Source of the DNA: Telopea speciosissima | Taxonomy: Eukaryota > Streptophyta > Magnoliopsida > Proteales > Proteaceae | Direction of reading: 5' to 3' | DNA: 64,000 nucleotides | NCBI RefSeq assembly: GCF_018873765.1 | Contig: NC_057916.1 | Location: forward strand, 28,185,501 to 28,249,500 | Shown: in pieces, positions 1 to 12,072 of the stretch | How positions within the stretch are numbered: the first letter of the stretch is position 1 | How the letters are laid out: each line of letters starts with the position of its first letter | Made by a program: the position numbers and the translations under genes | The notes under the pieces: generated by a model | The model's input: the letters and a program-made list of their open reading frames with translations, nothing else | What the model was told of the DNA's origin: nothing | Databases searched by the model: none

Positions 1-2
1 CC

Positions 3-11
3 AAAATATCT
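3..11 (+). promoter_or_regulatory. Evening element upstream of LUX-like gene
   Basis: An exact evening element (AAAATATCT) lies about 410 bases before the LUX-like start codon. In Arabidopsis this motif is bound by the morning MYB factors CCA1/LHY and related RVE proteins and gives evening expression, and LUX itself is controlled this way. The motif is seen directly; its use here is inferred from the downstream gene. The window begins two bases earlier, so more sites may lie outside. Confidence 0.6.
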
Positions 12-422
12 ATCCAAAACTTCCAACCCTACTGTACCCCCCATCTTCTATCTTAACCCCTCCTATCGCCTTTTCCGTCACCCGAGACTTGAGAGAAACG
101 AAGAGGGTTTCTCTTTGTCTGTCTCTCGTTTTTTTTTTTACTTGTTTTGATCTCCGACAAACCTGATCGGAATACCTAAATAATATCCATCTCTTTCTCT
201 CTCTCTCTCTCTCTCTGTATTCAGGTCTTCAATGTGTTGGTGATAAGGTTTCGCAATTTCAAATCCCTGGTTGCTGAAACCCTAATTCCCGTCTATGGTC
301 GAACTCGATGTTTGAGTTGATCCCTAACTCATAAAAATTGTTATGGTTTCCTTGTTGTTCTGCTACTTTTAACTTAATTGAATTATTAAAATTGAAAATT
401 GAGAAAGGACGGCCGCAAGAGT

Positions 423-1352
423 ATGGGGGAAGAATCGCCGATGAACGACTACGAAGGAGGCCTTGGAGGCGGAGGAGACGACGACGACGAGGTCCAGGAA
501 TGGGAAGCTGGACTGCCCAGTGCAGACGATCTCACACCCTTATCTCAGTCTCTGATCCCTATGGAGCTCGCCTTGGCTTTTAGTATATCCCCAGAGCCCT
601 GTCGAAGCGTGCTCGATGTGAATCGCGCCTCGCAGAATACTCTATCCAGCCTCTGCCGCCAGTCTCAGCCTTTATCCTCCAGCCACCTAGGGTCTTTACC
701 TTCCTTCGCCGATGGCCCAAGTCATGACCCTTTGGTCGTTGAAGGTGACGAAAATGAACCTGAGAGTGCCACTCACGACAGCTCCGATGCTCGTAAAGTA
801 AGGAGACTCGACACCGCTGAAGAGTCAGATTCGGCTTTGCCAAACGATAATTCTAACAATAATAATGACGATCAGTCTGCTCGGACCTTGAAAAGGCCCC
901 GATTAGTGTGGACTCCGCAGCTTCACAAGCGATTCGTCGATGTTGTCGCGCATCTGGGTATTAAGAACGCCGTGCCCAAGACCATCATGCAACTCATGAA
1001 CGTGGAGGGTCTAACCCGAGAGAACGTCGCCAGCCATCTCCAGAAGTATCGTTTGTACCTGAAGAGGCTGCAAGGCTTGTCCAACGAGGGCCCCTCTTCT
1101 TTGGATCATCTCTTCGCATCATCCCCTGTGCTGCAGAGCTCTCACGACTCTGGTGCCAACACCCACATGCCTCCTCCGATGCCATATCCTGCGCCTTTGC
1201 TGCCAATGCCGGTACTTGGTGTCGCCCATGGTCATGGCCATACGAGGATGCCCGTCGGTAATCCACCAGCCCCTCCTCCTACCTATCATGGCTTCGACTC
1301 GCATCATTCCTATAACAACATGTTTCGTGAGCGGCAGCAGCAGCGAGATTGA
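423..1352 (+). CDS. LUX: LUX ARRHYTHMO/PCL1-like GARP transcription factor
   Basis: Predicted 309-residue single-exon nuclear transcription factor. A GARP (MYB-like) DNA-binding domain lies at about residues 158-216, with a SHLQKYR motif at about 204-210, the form typical of LUX/PCL1 and BOA. The acidic N-terminus (a run of Asp near residues 19-22, then EWEAGLP and [13 protein letters not shown]) and the C-terminal low-complexity Pro/His-rich tail also match LUX. In Arabidopsis, LUX joins ELF3 and ELF4 in the evening complex, which represses PRR9, PIF4 and other targets at night. The ATG at 423 gives MGEE, the usual LUX start; the same frame is open further upstream only from a TTG. The presumed 5' leader holds a CT microsatellite near 191-216, and an evening element lies at 3-11. 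Nothing in the frame looks damaged. BOA/NOX is the close paralog and cannot be fully excluded. Confidence 0.93.
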   Translation: MGEESPMNDYEGGLGGGGDDDDEVQEWEAGLPSADDLTPLSQSLIPMELALAFSISPEPCRSVLDVNRASQNTLSSLCRQSQPLSSSHLGSLPSFADGPSHDPLVVEGDENEPESATHDSSDARKVRRLDTAEESDSALPNDNSNNNNDDQSARTLKRPRLVWTPQLHKRFVDVVAHLGIKNAVPKTIMQLMNVEGLTRENVASHLQKYRLYLKRLQGLSNEGPSSLDHLFASSPVLQSSHDSGANTHMPPPMPYPAPLLPMPVLGVAHGHGHTRMPVGNPPAPPPTYHGFDSHHSYNNMFRERQQQRD

Positions 1353-1873
1353 CGTTAACGCAAATGATAAATAAAATTACTGGTGAGTTTCTCGGAATTC
1401 ATTCTTCTTCATCTGGTATGATTTGTATATTTATATTATCGCTCCTATTATTCTTTGTAATCGATCTCGAATGATAATTCAAAATGTAGTCATTATATAT
1501 TAGGGCGGAACAATCATATCATACGACGGTCCTACCTTCCTCCTACAAACTCAATATGAATCAAAACTACTAGAGAGCATCTCTTGTCAACTCATATTGG
1601 ATGTTGACACTTCTTTCTAGATTTTAAAGAATTCTCATGTAGCAGAAGCAAAACTTTTCCTTTTAAAATAAATTGGAGAAAGAGAAAAATGAAAGACTAA
1701 AATGTTAACCAGTGTAGAGATATTCCTCGTTCACCCAAAAATGTGTACCTCGAACATGGTACTTGGAGAGGTAGCCAAAAGTTGTTCTTTCGGATTACAG
1801 GCATATATAACCGCTTCCTGACATTTAAATAATGCTTCTGCAATTCACGTCTGGTGCTGTTTCAATCCCTCAA
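1353..1873. other. 3' flank of LUX-like gene
   Basis: No gene or transposon was recognised here. The sequence is AT-rich and probably contains the 3' untranslated region of the LUX-like gene. Confidence 0.4.
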
Positions 1874-2125
1874 GGATATTTGGGTACTTATCATTCCGTA
1901 TGGAAAGTGCTTACAACAACCCTTTGGGATTTCTGGTAGATTCCTTTTCTAATCCTGTAATATGTTCTCCTCCTGCTGGCCTGACTAGCCCATGATATTA
2001 GATATTTGGGTACCAATCATTCCGTATGGCAAGTGCTTACAACCCTTTGGGATTTCTAGATTCTTGTTCTAATCCTGTGATATGTTCTCCTCCTACTAGT
2101 CTGACCAGGATTTAGCCTATGGTAT
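1874..2125. repeat. Tandem duplication, period about 127 bp
   Basis: Two adjacent copies begin with GATATTTGGGTAC-like sequence at 1874 and 2001. They share runs such as CATTCCGTATGG and ATATGTTCTCCTCCT with small indels. The period is about 127 bases. No coding signal was seen. Confidence 0.8.
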
Positions 2126-2473
2126 TAGATATTCTTTTCTCAGTGGAAAGGGAAATAGGAAAAACATGCTTGGTGTAGGCTTGTGGTTTGAAGCTCTGAA
2201 CAGGAGATTTCATTTTTTGTCCAAAATAGCCATCTGTTTTTCTTTGTTCATTCTAAAGAAATGAAGTTTAATAGATAAGCAGAATCAGAAGTTTGTTATC
2301 CATGAAATCCATAGGATTTTTCATACCTTCTCTTCTAAGTATAATTTCAATTAATCTTCCCAAAAACTTCGGGGAAAAGAAAAAAAAAAATTGGAAAAGA
2401 GGGGGGTAAAAAAAAAAAAAATTCTCAACTCAGATGACCCTTTTTCGCCAATCATACTTGTTACCAGTCCTAA

Positions 2474-3143
2474 GCTATGCATGTCTTTTCTCACCACTTC
2501 TCTTAAAATCATTTTAGGCCTATCCCGAGCTCCTTTAGCTTCTTCAACCAATCAAATCACCCCTTCGTACTGGAGCACTCAAAGGCCTCCGTTGCCCATG
2601 CCCATGCCACTTCGAACAACTTTCTCGCAACTCATGGCTATGCTTGTATCTTCTCACCATTTCTCCTAGAGTCATTTTAGGCCTATCCCTAGCTCTTTTA
2701 AAGAGGGTGGACCTTGGCGCAACGATAAGGTTGTTCCATTGTGACCAAGTGGTCATGGGTTCAAGTCTTTGCAAACAGCCTCTCTGTGAAGTGGGGGTAA
2801 GGCTATGTACATTATGACCCTCCTTAGATCCCGCAATGACGAGAGCCTCGTGTACTAGGTATGCCCTAGCTCTTTTAACTCCTTCGATCTGAATCAAATC
2901 ACCCCTCCGTACTGGAGCACTCAAAGGCCTCCGTTGCACATGCCCATGCCACTTCAAATGACTTTCTCACAGCTCATGGCTATGCATGTCTTTTTTAATC
3001 ACTTCTCCTAGAGTCATTTTAGGCATATCCTTAGCTCTTTTAGCTCCTTCGATCTGAATCAAATCACCCCTCCGCACTTGAGCACTCAAAGGCCTCCGTT
3101 ACACGTGCCGATCCCACCTTAAATGACTTTCTCACAACTCATG
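2474..3143 (-). repeat. Three tandem ~165-bp units made from an RTE LINE tail
   Basis: Units run 2474-2636, 2637-2978 and 2979-3143. The first and third are 163 and 165 bp, and the second is 165 bp once an inserted SINE and its duplicated site are removed. On the minus strand the unit encodes WHGHGQRRPLSAPVRRGD, the conserved C-terminal motif of plant RTE-clade LINE reverse transcriptase proteins. So part of a LINE 3' coding end was amplified in tandem. No longer LINE frame is attached. Confidence 0.8.
2701..2866 (+). mobile_element. Au-like tRNA-derived SINE
   Basis: A short element with a tRNA-like head (A-box-like TGGCGCAACGATAAGG, B-box-like GGGTTCAAGTC) is followed by the GGTAAGGCTATGTACA and CGCAATGACGAGAGCC segments typical of Au-family SINE tails. 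It is flanked by the 14-bp direct repeat CCCTAGCTCTTTTA (2687-2700 and 2864-2877), whose last copy overlaps the SINE end by a few bases. It sits inside the second unit of the RTE-derived tandem array, so it inserted after that unit existed. Confidence 0.85.
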
Positions 3144-3437
3144 TCCATACTTTTGGGGGAAAAAAGAGTGTGGTTTCTAAATAATATCTTGTTTCATGAG
3201 GATGCACTTGCATGACAAACATGAATGCCTAAAGAACAATATTAGCATGAATTGCTCTAGTTGTTATCCTTTGCGTAAATGGGAATGCATGCAACAACTG
3301 AAAACCCTAATCCTTTTCGCCTTGCAACATTACATCATAGCAACAAAGCTACGAGTGAACCACTGACCAAAATCTTACTTTTTTGCAGTCACTTAACCTC
3401 TTTACCCCTTGTCCTATCAGGCCTTTTGATCTTTTAT

Positions 3438-4440
3438 TGATGTAGCGAAGAGTGTCCAATTGGACCAATTAGGCCTTGAAATACTTTATTTTGGCTTATG
3501 GTTCGATTCTATGGGCCTTGGGCCTTTTATTTTTTAGTTTATCAATGTAATGGGTCTTTTTTATAGACCCAAAAGTTAGGATTTAAGGGGGTACACGGGA
3601 TTAATTATATAGAAAAGATTGTGTGGGTCCTATGTACTGTTAAGTAAGTTAATTTAGTTTAGAAAGAGTTATTATTAGTTAAGTATTTTGTGTCTTAATG
3701 TTTAAGTTAGTTTCCTTTTAGTTAGCATCCTTTTTTGATTTGTTTCTACTTTTTAGTTTTCTACAAGATTTTGGTTAGATTAGGCCCATATTTGAGGCGT
3801 TAGTTAATTTTTAAATTAGTGTGGGTCCCATGTACTATTAAGTAAGTTAATTTAGTTTAGAAAGAGTTATTATTAGGTAAGTATTTGTTTTAATGTTTAA
3901 GTTAGTTTCCTTTTAGTTAGCATCCTTTTTTGATTTGTTTCTATTTTTTAGTTTTCTACAAGATTTTGGTTAGATAGGGTCCAAATTTGAGGGGTTAGTT
4001 AATCTATAGATTAGTGGTCTGATATGCTATATAATGCAATGAATTGATAATGGAATGAGTTAAGGTTTAGTTTTAAATCCTAAACCCAAAACTTAGGATT
4101 TAAAGGGGGTACATGGGATTGTGGATATAGAAAAGATTGTGTGGGTCCCATGTGTTGTTAATTAAGTTAATTTTGTTTAGAAAAAGTCTTTATTAGTTAA
4201 GTATGTTGTATCTGAATGTTTGGGTCAGTTTTCCTTTTAGTTAGCATCCTTGTTTAGGTCAGTTTCCTTTTAGTTAGCATCCTTTTTTGATTTGTTTCTA
4301 TTTTGGAATAGTTTCTATTTTTAGTTTTCTAGAAGGTTTAGGTTAGATTGGGTCCATATTTGAGGGGTTAGTTATTAGTGGTCTGATATGCTATGTAATG
4401 AAATGAATTGATAATGGAATGAGTTAAGGTTCAGTTTTAT
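3438..4440. repeat. AT-rich repeat block, possible LTR remnant with internal duplications
   Basis: The block starts with TGATGTAGCG, like the termini of the TAATGTAG/CTACATCA LTR family seen elsewhere in the window. Inside, a segment beginning GTGTGGGTCC recurs at about 3621, 3819 and 4139, and a TTAGTTAGCATCC-like stretch also recurs. No matching second end, primer site or target duplication was found, so the LTR call is weak. Confidence 0.35.
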
Positions 4441-7400
4441 TTTGAAGTGGAGGTTGGCATCTCTCCTTTCTCTCTCTCTTCTCTGCTCTTTCCAGTCTTT
4501 TTCTTATACATTACTGTTCACACAGTCTTGTAACAATCCTTTACTTCTCTTTCTTCTTCTCTCATTCTCTCTCTTCAGCCCACCACAGCAGATCCTTCTT
4601 TGGATTTGCATAATTTATTTTTCCATGAAACCACATTTCTTATGAAACCCTAGCCCCAGATCCTCAAATCTTATTTCTGTTTAAGCCTCACATTAGATTT
4701 GGGTTTCAAAGTGAACCAATCCACCTATTTTATTTGGTTTTTCTATAGCTTCTGCTCATTCTGAAAATATTTCCTGGAAAATTTGATTCTTTGTAACCCA
4801 AATGTGATGCATCCAACCTGCTATTCCATTCTTGTACTAGCCATGGGAGAAATGTTAGGTGTTCCTAATTATGTCGCTAATCCTACTACACTCATGTTGG
4901 TATGATCTCTCAAGAACAAACTTCTTTCAGTTCCTTCACTTTGAAGCAACATCAGGGGACTATTCTACTTAATTCAGATAGGCAAGTACCCGAACCACTA
5001 CCTTGAGTAGTTCCCATTTCATACATCTATGGAAGGAACCAAGACGGGCTATATCTACACAACTTTGTAGGTAAGAAGTGTAGTTGAAAGTGCTTCAATT
5101 TCATGGAAAGTTCAATCAAGAGATTCTTCTTGACTTGATCCACAGCTAGAGGGTTTCTTTAATTAACTTTGGTCAATCAATGGGCTAAAAGTTCAATTTG
5201 TAGCTGCAAAGATTAGGGGGGCAGCCATGATTTCGTGTAGAAACTCCAAAGCACCAATTATTGAACAGAAAGAAGTATAATTATTTTACTGCATGCAATA
5301 AAAAAAATTTCGAAAACAACTCCCAATTGAATTTATGGATGTCAGTTTCCTAAAAAAGTGGCTGTGTTGTGGTGAAACATAGAAGATTGCCACCCATGGA
5401 GGGCACCACCCCCAGTCATCTCGCTGGAGTCTTTTCCTATTTCTCCCTTACTAAAACGCTTCCATTTCATGCACCCAAAAAAGAAAAAGGGGAAATGATA
5501 AAAGGTAGTTACTAAATGTTGATTTTCCAAGAAATACTGAAACGAATGGAGCATCGATGGTGCAATCCATGAAACTAAACCGATTCAATAGGTTGGGGTA
5601 AGTTTGCTCTGCTATCATCCATAATAGTCCTAAAAAATTTAAACGGATTTCTAATAGAGAGAACGTTAGCAGCTCCTACTCCTTGATTCTGTTCTCTCTC
5701 TAACGTCGACAACTTTGACCATTCTCCATGGGATTGATGCTGAATGTTGTAGATTACGACCTCCCATAGCTGAAGCTAGCTGCCAAAGAGCTATTTTTTT
5801 TCTTTATCATTTTCATCAATCTGCTTCTCACTTTCTGAGCTCCATGTGCATGTGAATGTGCAGGATGTCATCAGCTTTGAAGTCCCCACTGATGATTTCA
5901 TTCTTGATATCTCGTCTCAGACCCTTTAAGTAAGAATTAACACACTAAACTCTGTTTCATGTATTTGATACCTCGACATGATTTTGTGGAACTATGTGTA
6001 TGAGCATCCAAGACTATTTTTCCTGCCTCAAGTTCTGCAACTGGAAATTTGGATTGTTAGTGGTTGATCAGTACCAGGAAGCTGGTCATACCCATATTGC
6101 AATAGGAGCTAACCCATGGGAAACTTTCTCATTGCACATGGTCATTCGACCAAATGGATAGAAAACATTAACTTTGTTTCTGTAATTTGCACTTCATAAT
6201 CTAAAAGCACTGGGATCATCTTTACCATTAAAGTTGGGAATCTTAACCTTTATTAGATAGTCTTTATTGAAGTATTAGATGTAGGAAGCTGTAACAATGA
6301 TGAGTAGAGCAGATGGTGGTGATTATATCATTTGTGGAAGTGACAACTACCACTTGCTGGGGTGGGGATTGCATATTTCCCACAGCTGATTGTAGCAGTA
6401 CTGAACAACTATTCTCTCCAGTACTGTGGCCAAAACCTGTCATGCCCCCTGGTTCTTTTATTAGGCCTCCATGTGAAGGTGCAAATTATCCTGATCCCTC
6501 CATTCAACTTGTTCTCAAGTTGTTTGGTTTCTCAATATTCAGCCTTGAAGACATTGACCTCCTTCTGTAAATCATTACTAGACACCACCTTAATAGCGGG
6601 TTATTCACTCTAATACCAATTCTGAAGCAGAACAAACGAGACAGGCATGCGAGTAATGTGCCTATAGAGAACAAATTAACTCAATACAAAGTAAACTTCC
6701 AAGAAACATTCTTACTTGAATTGACTTTTACTGAACAAAGCCATCCAGGAGATCCCGGATCTAGGTGGTTCCACACGAAAACTGGTTGGATGTAGAGAAC
6801 TTCAATGTGAACAAGTCTGTAGAAATTATCAAAGATTTGGAGATCAATAGGGGGTTGAGACACTCCACTTGATTACACGACTTACAATGGACAAACAATT
6901 TAGGACACAGACAAAATTGGGAAGGGCTAATTACTGTGGGATGGAGGGAGTGTTGGCAGATCTTACATAGCTTACATGTGTGAAGCACTGATGGAAGAAA
7001 ATATTGTAGAAGCTTATAGCTGCTGTAATCACTATTCTATTCTTTTACAACCCAGAAGGAGATGAGCTAATAGAAAAACAGAATGTCAAATACCTTAATG
7101 ACTAGAGCGTTAAGAACTGATAACTAGTCAAGCAGGATTCGGTTTCCCTTGATTTTGATGTCGAGAATAGCATCATCTTGCATGAGTATGGCTGGAAGTT
7201 AGAATCTGAATGTGAACTGATGCTAGTAACTGGATCAATTTTGGAACAACTCGGGTAGTATTTTAGTTACACAAACTTGCTTCTTTTCCCCATGATGTAT
7301 CAGGAGACTACCTTTATCATTGTTCATTAGCACATATGAATTGAGGAGGAACTCCTCCACATCTATTGAGTATCTTTAACTGCCAATCTGCTCCAAATAT

Positions 7401-8480
7401 ATTGATAAATAAACAAGTATTATTATTTACCACCCAAAAATAAAAGTATTGCAGGATAATACTAACTATAAAGAGAAGTCAAAACTACATAACCTACTGC
7501 AGCTTTTATATGTGCAAGATGGTTTCATCGCTTTGAAATGTCTCTCAATGCAAACACATCTCTTGTCAGTAGAAAGGACTATGCACTTTCAGTCACACTC
7601 TGTTATGTATGTATCTTGTTTTTACTTTTCTATATTCCTACCATGTGATCTAAGGATTTCTATAATCCTAGTAAAAAAGCTGGATTTCCATCTGTGTCTA
7701 GGAATGTGAGGTAACGTACTTGAATGCTGGAATGGTGGCTGGGAAGAACTGCTTTCTGACCTTGGAAGTGCCAGTAAGAATGACATGTCACCCAAAACCA
7801 GTTTCGGCTGATTGGAGATTTAATAGGTTTGCCCATATTAATGTAGATCATCTGCTAATATTGATTACATCTCTTTTCTCTGCTAATGGAAGTCGGAAAC
7901 AACCTGATACAGCAATTTTTCAATTCATGTAAAGCCACTTCTGCTGCCCTGTCAACTATGATCTGCAAAGTGGGTTTCACCTTAGATGTATCTTAACAGC
8001 TGAAAATAAGATAAGTTGCATAGGTTGAACTTACACTATTTGGGTGTATGCTTTCGCTGATATTGCAGGAAGAAACCTGAGTCCCTGCAATCCAGAGCCA
8101 GATCTCGTTGTTCATCTTCTTGTCTGCTTCTGAGGAAGGGGAAACCTATGCTGGGAATTTCAGATGAAAGGAGACAAGAGATCAGCATCTTTTGGTCTGT
8201 TAATATGTTATGTACTATTGAGGACCTTGATTTGTCCTCACTAGCTCTTCCCTCAGTCTCCGATCACCCTGCAAGCTTCGGACATAGCTTTCAAAGCTTT
8301 TGTGGAGATTCATATCAGGTCCTGAATACTTTGTTATTCTATGACACTTGGAATTTGGTTGTCATCATATGGAATATTGCTCTTCCTCTCTCTCAATGAA
8401 TCTCCAGAGAAGCTAGTTGATTTACTTTAAGGTTTAACGATGAGCTCATTGGAACAAGCAAAGACTCGTTTTTGGCCCGT
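4441..8480. other. Intergenic repeat-rich DNA, no convincing gene
   Basis: No recognisable gene was found in this 4-kb stretch. Near 6608-6620 the sequence reads CTCTAATACCA, the reverse of a TGGTATTAGAG primer-site-like motif, which hints at a decayed minus-strand LTR element. Short open stretches near 7700-7830 and 8070-8330 have exon-like edges (AG before, GT after) but match no family I know. They could be decayed exons or chance. Confidence 0.3.
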
Positions 8481-8848
8481 TGTTTTCTCTTACTAGATGG
8501 CATCAAACTGAAGGGGCACATACTATGAAATGTCAGGACATTGATGAAAATATCTTGTTATTGATTTATTAGCATCATTGTGTTATATAAAATCTTTCTT
8601 TTCATATTCTAAATGCAGAAACCAGTGTATATACTTATTGTTGCACTCACGGACTTACTGATTTATTGTTTTCTCTTATTAGTTGGCATCAAACTGAAGG
8701 GGCATATACTATGAAATGCCAGGACACTGATGAAATATCTTGTTAGTGATTTATTGGCATCTTTGTGTTATGTAAAATCTTTCTTTTCATTTTCTCAATA
8801 CAGAAACCAGTGGATTTACTTATTGTTTCACTCACGGACTTATTTGTA
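8481..8848. repeat. Tandem duplication, period about 185 bp
   Basis: Two neighbouring copies start TTGTTTTCTCTTA at 8481 and 8666. They share GGCATCAAACTGAAGGGGCA, the spaced TATGAAATG and AGGACA blocks, and CACTCACGGACTTA. A third, poorer piece may follow to about 8940 (GATGGCATC, GGAATGTCAGG). No coding potential was seen. Confidence 0.75.
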
Positions 8849-9003
8849 ATATTTTAAGAATGACTTTTTTTTTGAGCTCTCTTTTGGATTTTACTAGCTA
8901 GATGGCATCTAGCAGCAAGTATGCCTTGGAATGTCAGGTGGTTCATGAAATGTGTTTGGCCGTCCTCCCCCCTCCCCCCCTTTTCTCTTTTTCTTTTTTG
9001 GTA

Positions 9004-9006
<3 letters not shown>

Positions 9007-9034
<28 letters not shown>
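9007..9034. repeat. (GT)n microsatellite
   Basis: A perfect GT dinucleotide run of about 14 units. Open frames across it are artefacts of low complexity. Confidence 0.9.
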
Positions 9035-9036
<2 letters not shown>

Positions 9037-9080
9037 CTTCTCTATATGTGGATTGTTATCTCTTTGATGGTGGTGGTGAT

Positions 9081-9248
9081 CTTGGAAGGCATGTGAGAGT
9101 TTTATGTGGATTGCATTTTCTACAATCCTGGGACAGGACATGCAATGTATTGAAGATATACTCTTGGAAGGCATGTGAGAGTTTTATGTGGATTGCATTT
9201 TCTACAATCCTGGGACAGGACATGCAATGTATTGAAGATATACTCTTG
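9081..9248. repeat. Exact tandem duplication, 82-bp unit
   Basis: Copies at 9081-9162 and 9163-9244 look identical by eye, followed by the first four bases of a third. Such identity suggests a recent slippage or repair event. Confidence 0.9.
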
Positions 9249-9429
9249 AGGTGGTGATCTTGGAACATATGTGGAGGTTTTTGTATGGTTTCCTTTCAGA
9301 AACAGTATATTTTGTGTGTGAGATTCTCTTACATGACTATGCTAAGGAGAGAGTACGTCAAAATACCAGGATATTGATGACTTGTAGAGAAACTCTTTGG
9401 CTTGATGTGGTGTGATGGTGATATCAGAA

Positions 9430-10475
9430 AACAGTTTCCATGGGGTAAATTCCAGAAGGTCGTCCTCCATGGTAATGAGGTCCCATGGTGTATGTTCTTT
9501 GTTGATGATATTGTTTTGATGGATGAGACAAAAGAAGGGATTAACTCTTAAGTTGGAGTTGTGGAAGCAAAAGGTTTTAGGATTAGTAAAATGAAGACGG
9601 AGTATATGATATCTAATTTTAGTCATACCTTGATGGATACTGATATAGTGTGAATTGAAGAAAAAGAGATACCACAAAGTGGCTATTTTAGATATTCGGG
9701 ATCAATCATAAATAAAGGTGACATAGAAGATGATGTTTCACAGAGAATTAAAGTAGGTTGGTTGAAGTGGAGAGGTGCATTCGGAGTGTTGTGTGATTGA
9801 CGTATTCCTCTAAAACTTAAAAGAAAGTTCTATAAGACTGTTGTTCGTCCGATTATGATGTACGGGGCAGAATGTTGAACAATTAAGAAGTGTCATATTG
9901 ATAAGCTATGTGTAGCAGAGATGAAGATGTTACGTTACCTGTGTGGAAAAACAATGAAGGATAAAGTACGGAATAAACATATAAGAGCGGATTTGGGAGT
10001 TGCCCTAATCAATAACAAACTCCGAGAGAGTCGCTTAAGGTGGTATGATCACATTCAAAGGAAACCTAGGGGCATCCCAGTAAGGAGGAGTGATATGATT
10101 TAGATTGAAGGAGTTAAGAAGTGATGAGGAAGGACATGCATAGTCTAGGTCTGGTTCCAAGTATGACCTCGGACAGAGCCTATTGGAGAGCAAGAATTCA
10201 TGTCACAGACTCCATTTAGCTGAGATTATCCTAAACGTGTTGGGGTGTGCCTTTTGCCTCTTACTATCTTTCATTTTTCTATTTACTTCGTATCTTCCAT
10301 TTATCATTTTCCTTTGTCTTTTCTCATATCTTTCCCCATCCCTCTTCTCCAATCTTTTCTTCTTTTCTCTGAGTATATCTATATTTTCTCTGTTTTCTCT
10401 ATTCTGTTTGTTTGGATCTATGTAGCCGATCCCATTAAGTTGGGATAAGGCTGTGTTTGTTGTTGTTGTTTGTTT
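9430..10475 (+). mobile_element. Degenerate RTE-clade LINE fragment (3' half)
   Basis: The plus strand still encodes reverse-transcriptase pieces: a FVDDIVLMDE box near 9500 (the catalytic YADD/FVDD motif), VVRPIMMYGAEC near 9840, and the C-terminal block LRESRLRWYDHIQRKP near 10020. Several in-frame stops interrupt it, for example in the CWTIKK region and after SDMI. It ends with the plant RTE 3' signature (AGCCGATCCCATTAAGTTGG, then GATAAGGCTG) and a (TTG)n tail near 10455-10470. The 5' half, with the endonuclease, is missing, as expected for a 5'-truncated insertion. Confidence 0.85.
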
Positions 10476-12022
10476 TTTTCGTATTCTTTTCCATGACGAG
10501 CCTAAAAACGAAATGAACAACTACAATGGTTCATAATCATTCGTTGAAAACATGAAGGCTCAGTTTGGTTGCAAGCAAAGGGAACTAGGAAAGAAAAGTG
10601 AAGTTGATTTTAAAGTTTATTTTCTTTTATATCAAAGGGATCTCCCTGAAAAGTAAAGTAAAACTTGATAAACAGTTTTGAAATGTTTTGGAATTTTAAT
10701 TACAAAAATTTCCATTTTATGGAGCCGGACAATTTATCAGGGAGTATATCTATGAGTTCAGCAAATTTGCTCTTGAGTTTCTAATGATTGTACTATTTCT
10801 ATTGCCGAGCAGGGGCTTGTATGGACTGGTTGGCTAGAATCGTTTTGGTGTTTGGCCTTCAAATTCTTCAGGCTCTCCAGAACTGACTGATGCTATGCCT
10901 GTAATCCCACTAGAGAGGTTTGGTTAGCACTAAATCTCACTGCAAATCTAGTGGTGCCTGATGAGTTCAAAACCAAATGATTTTTTTGGAATTTAAAAAA
11001 TGGCTACCGTGCATTCTTCACGTACCTCCTTCGTTCCCACTTCCCAAATTGGATGAGCAACCATACAATTCGTCCCCTAATTTATAACTAATCTTAAACC
11101 CAATATTCAGTATTTATTAGGTCTGTTTTTTTACATTCCTCTGCTAAGCAGAGACACACGCAACGCACGCACGCACGCACGCAGTGAAGCGATAGAAGGC
11201 GAAGAAGAGAGGAGGTGGGGCGTGGGAGATGGTAGGTGTAGGTAAATTGTTGAATGGATCCTTGTCATCATGGGGTTTCGTGGTAAATGGTAATTGAGAG
11301 AAGCCCTAGGGCTAAGCCCTATGGGCAGAAAGAAACCCTTGATTTTGATTTTGATTTTGATTTTGCATTCCAGAGAAACACCGGGACCGGGGGCATTGAT
11401 CTTGTAGCTTAACCTGCACAGTGGACACTAGAATGGTATTAAGTATTTGCCTTGGCTGTAACTGCATCGCCAGGTAAATATTCTCTTATTTAACAACAAC
11501 GATACCTCTACCATGGTGATGGTACCAAGTCATCCTCCTGCGTACGGTTAGGCCAAGAATTACTGAGAACCCTTCTGGTTCTGTAGTGCGGAAAGGTATT
11601 ACCAAAAAAAAAAAGAAAAAATCACAATTTTTGGGATAAAGATTCAGGAACGATAAGGAATGAGCAGCAAGAACAGCACCTTTCCTGCAACTCCAACTCC
11701 AAAACTCCAACTCCGCAACATTTGCTCTGCTGGTTTATCCACTCTGGCTTATAACCGGTCCACCCGGCTATGGATAGGTTTTGGGGGTCATCATTAGGTT
11801 TGTAAGTTCACTTTACTACTAAAAATATCTATAAGGTCGGTCTGTGTATGCCGCTTCACTGGTTTCTTTGTTAAGTCATTCAAATGTTACTGTACATCAT
11901 CAACCACACTTGTGACTTATGCCGCTGCTGAACGAAGCTTAGCGGTTCGTTGGCTCAGCAGCAGAAAGCTGAGATCCTAGGTCACTCGAAGGTAAAGCCT
12001 TAAGCATCATCATCCCAAGCTG
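10476..12022. other. Intergenic region upstream of PPR gene
   Basis: No gene was recognised. A short CGCACGCACGCACG run lies near 11160-11182 and a (TTTTGA)n run near 11340-11365. The last few hundred bases should include the promoter and 5' leader of the PPR gene; no clear TATA box could be assigned. Confidence 0.4.
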
Positions 12023-12072
12023 ATGGTCTCGGAGGTAATTTCTTCACTCCTTCTATCTAGAAGCCATTTCTG

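Noticed and set aside
338-583. Arg-rich open frame overlapping the start of the LUX-like gene
   Set aside because: It opens from TTG in another frame and mirrors the Asp-coding run of LUX; low complexity, no family match.
8854-9268. Open frames over the GT microsatellite and 82-bp repeat
   Set aside because: They are made of dinucleotide repeat (Cys-Val and His-Thr runs) and a recent duplication; no gene features.
12035-12060. A 26-nt GT-AG intron that would join ATG 12023 in frame to the PPR reading
   Set aside because: Frame and splice signals fit, but plant introns are practically never below about 60 nt.
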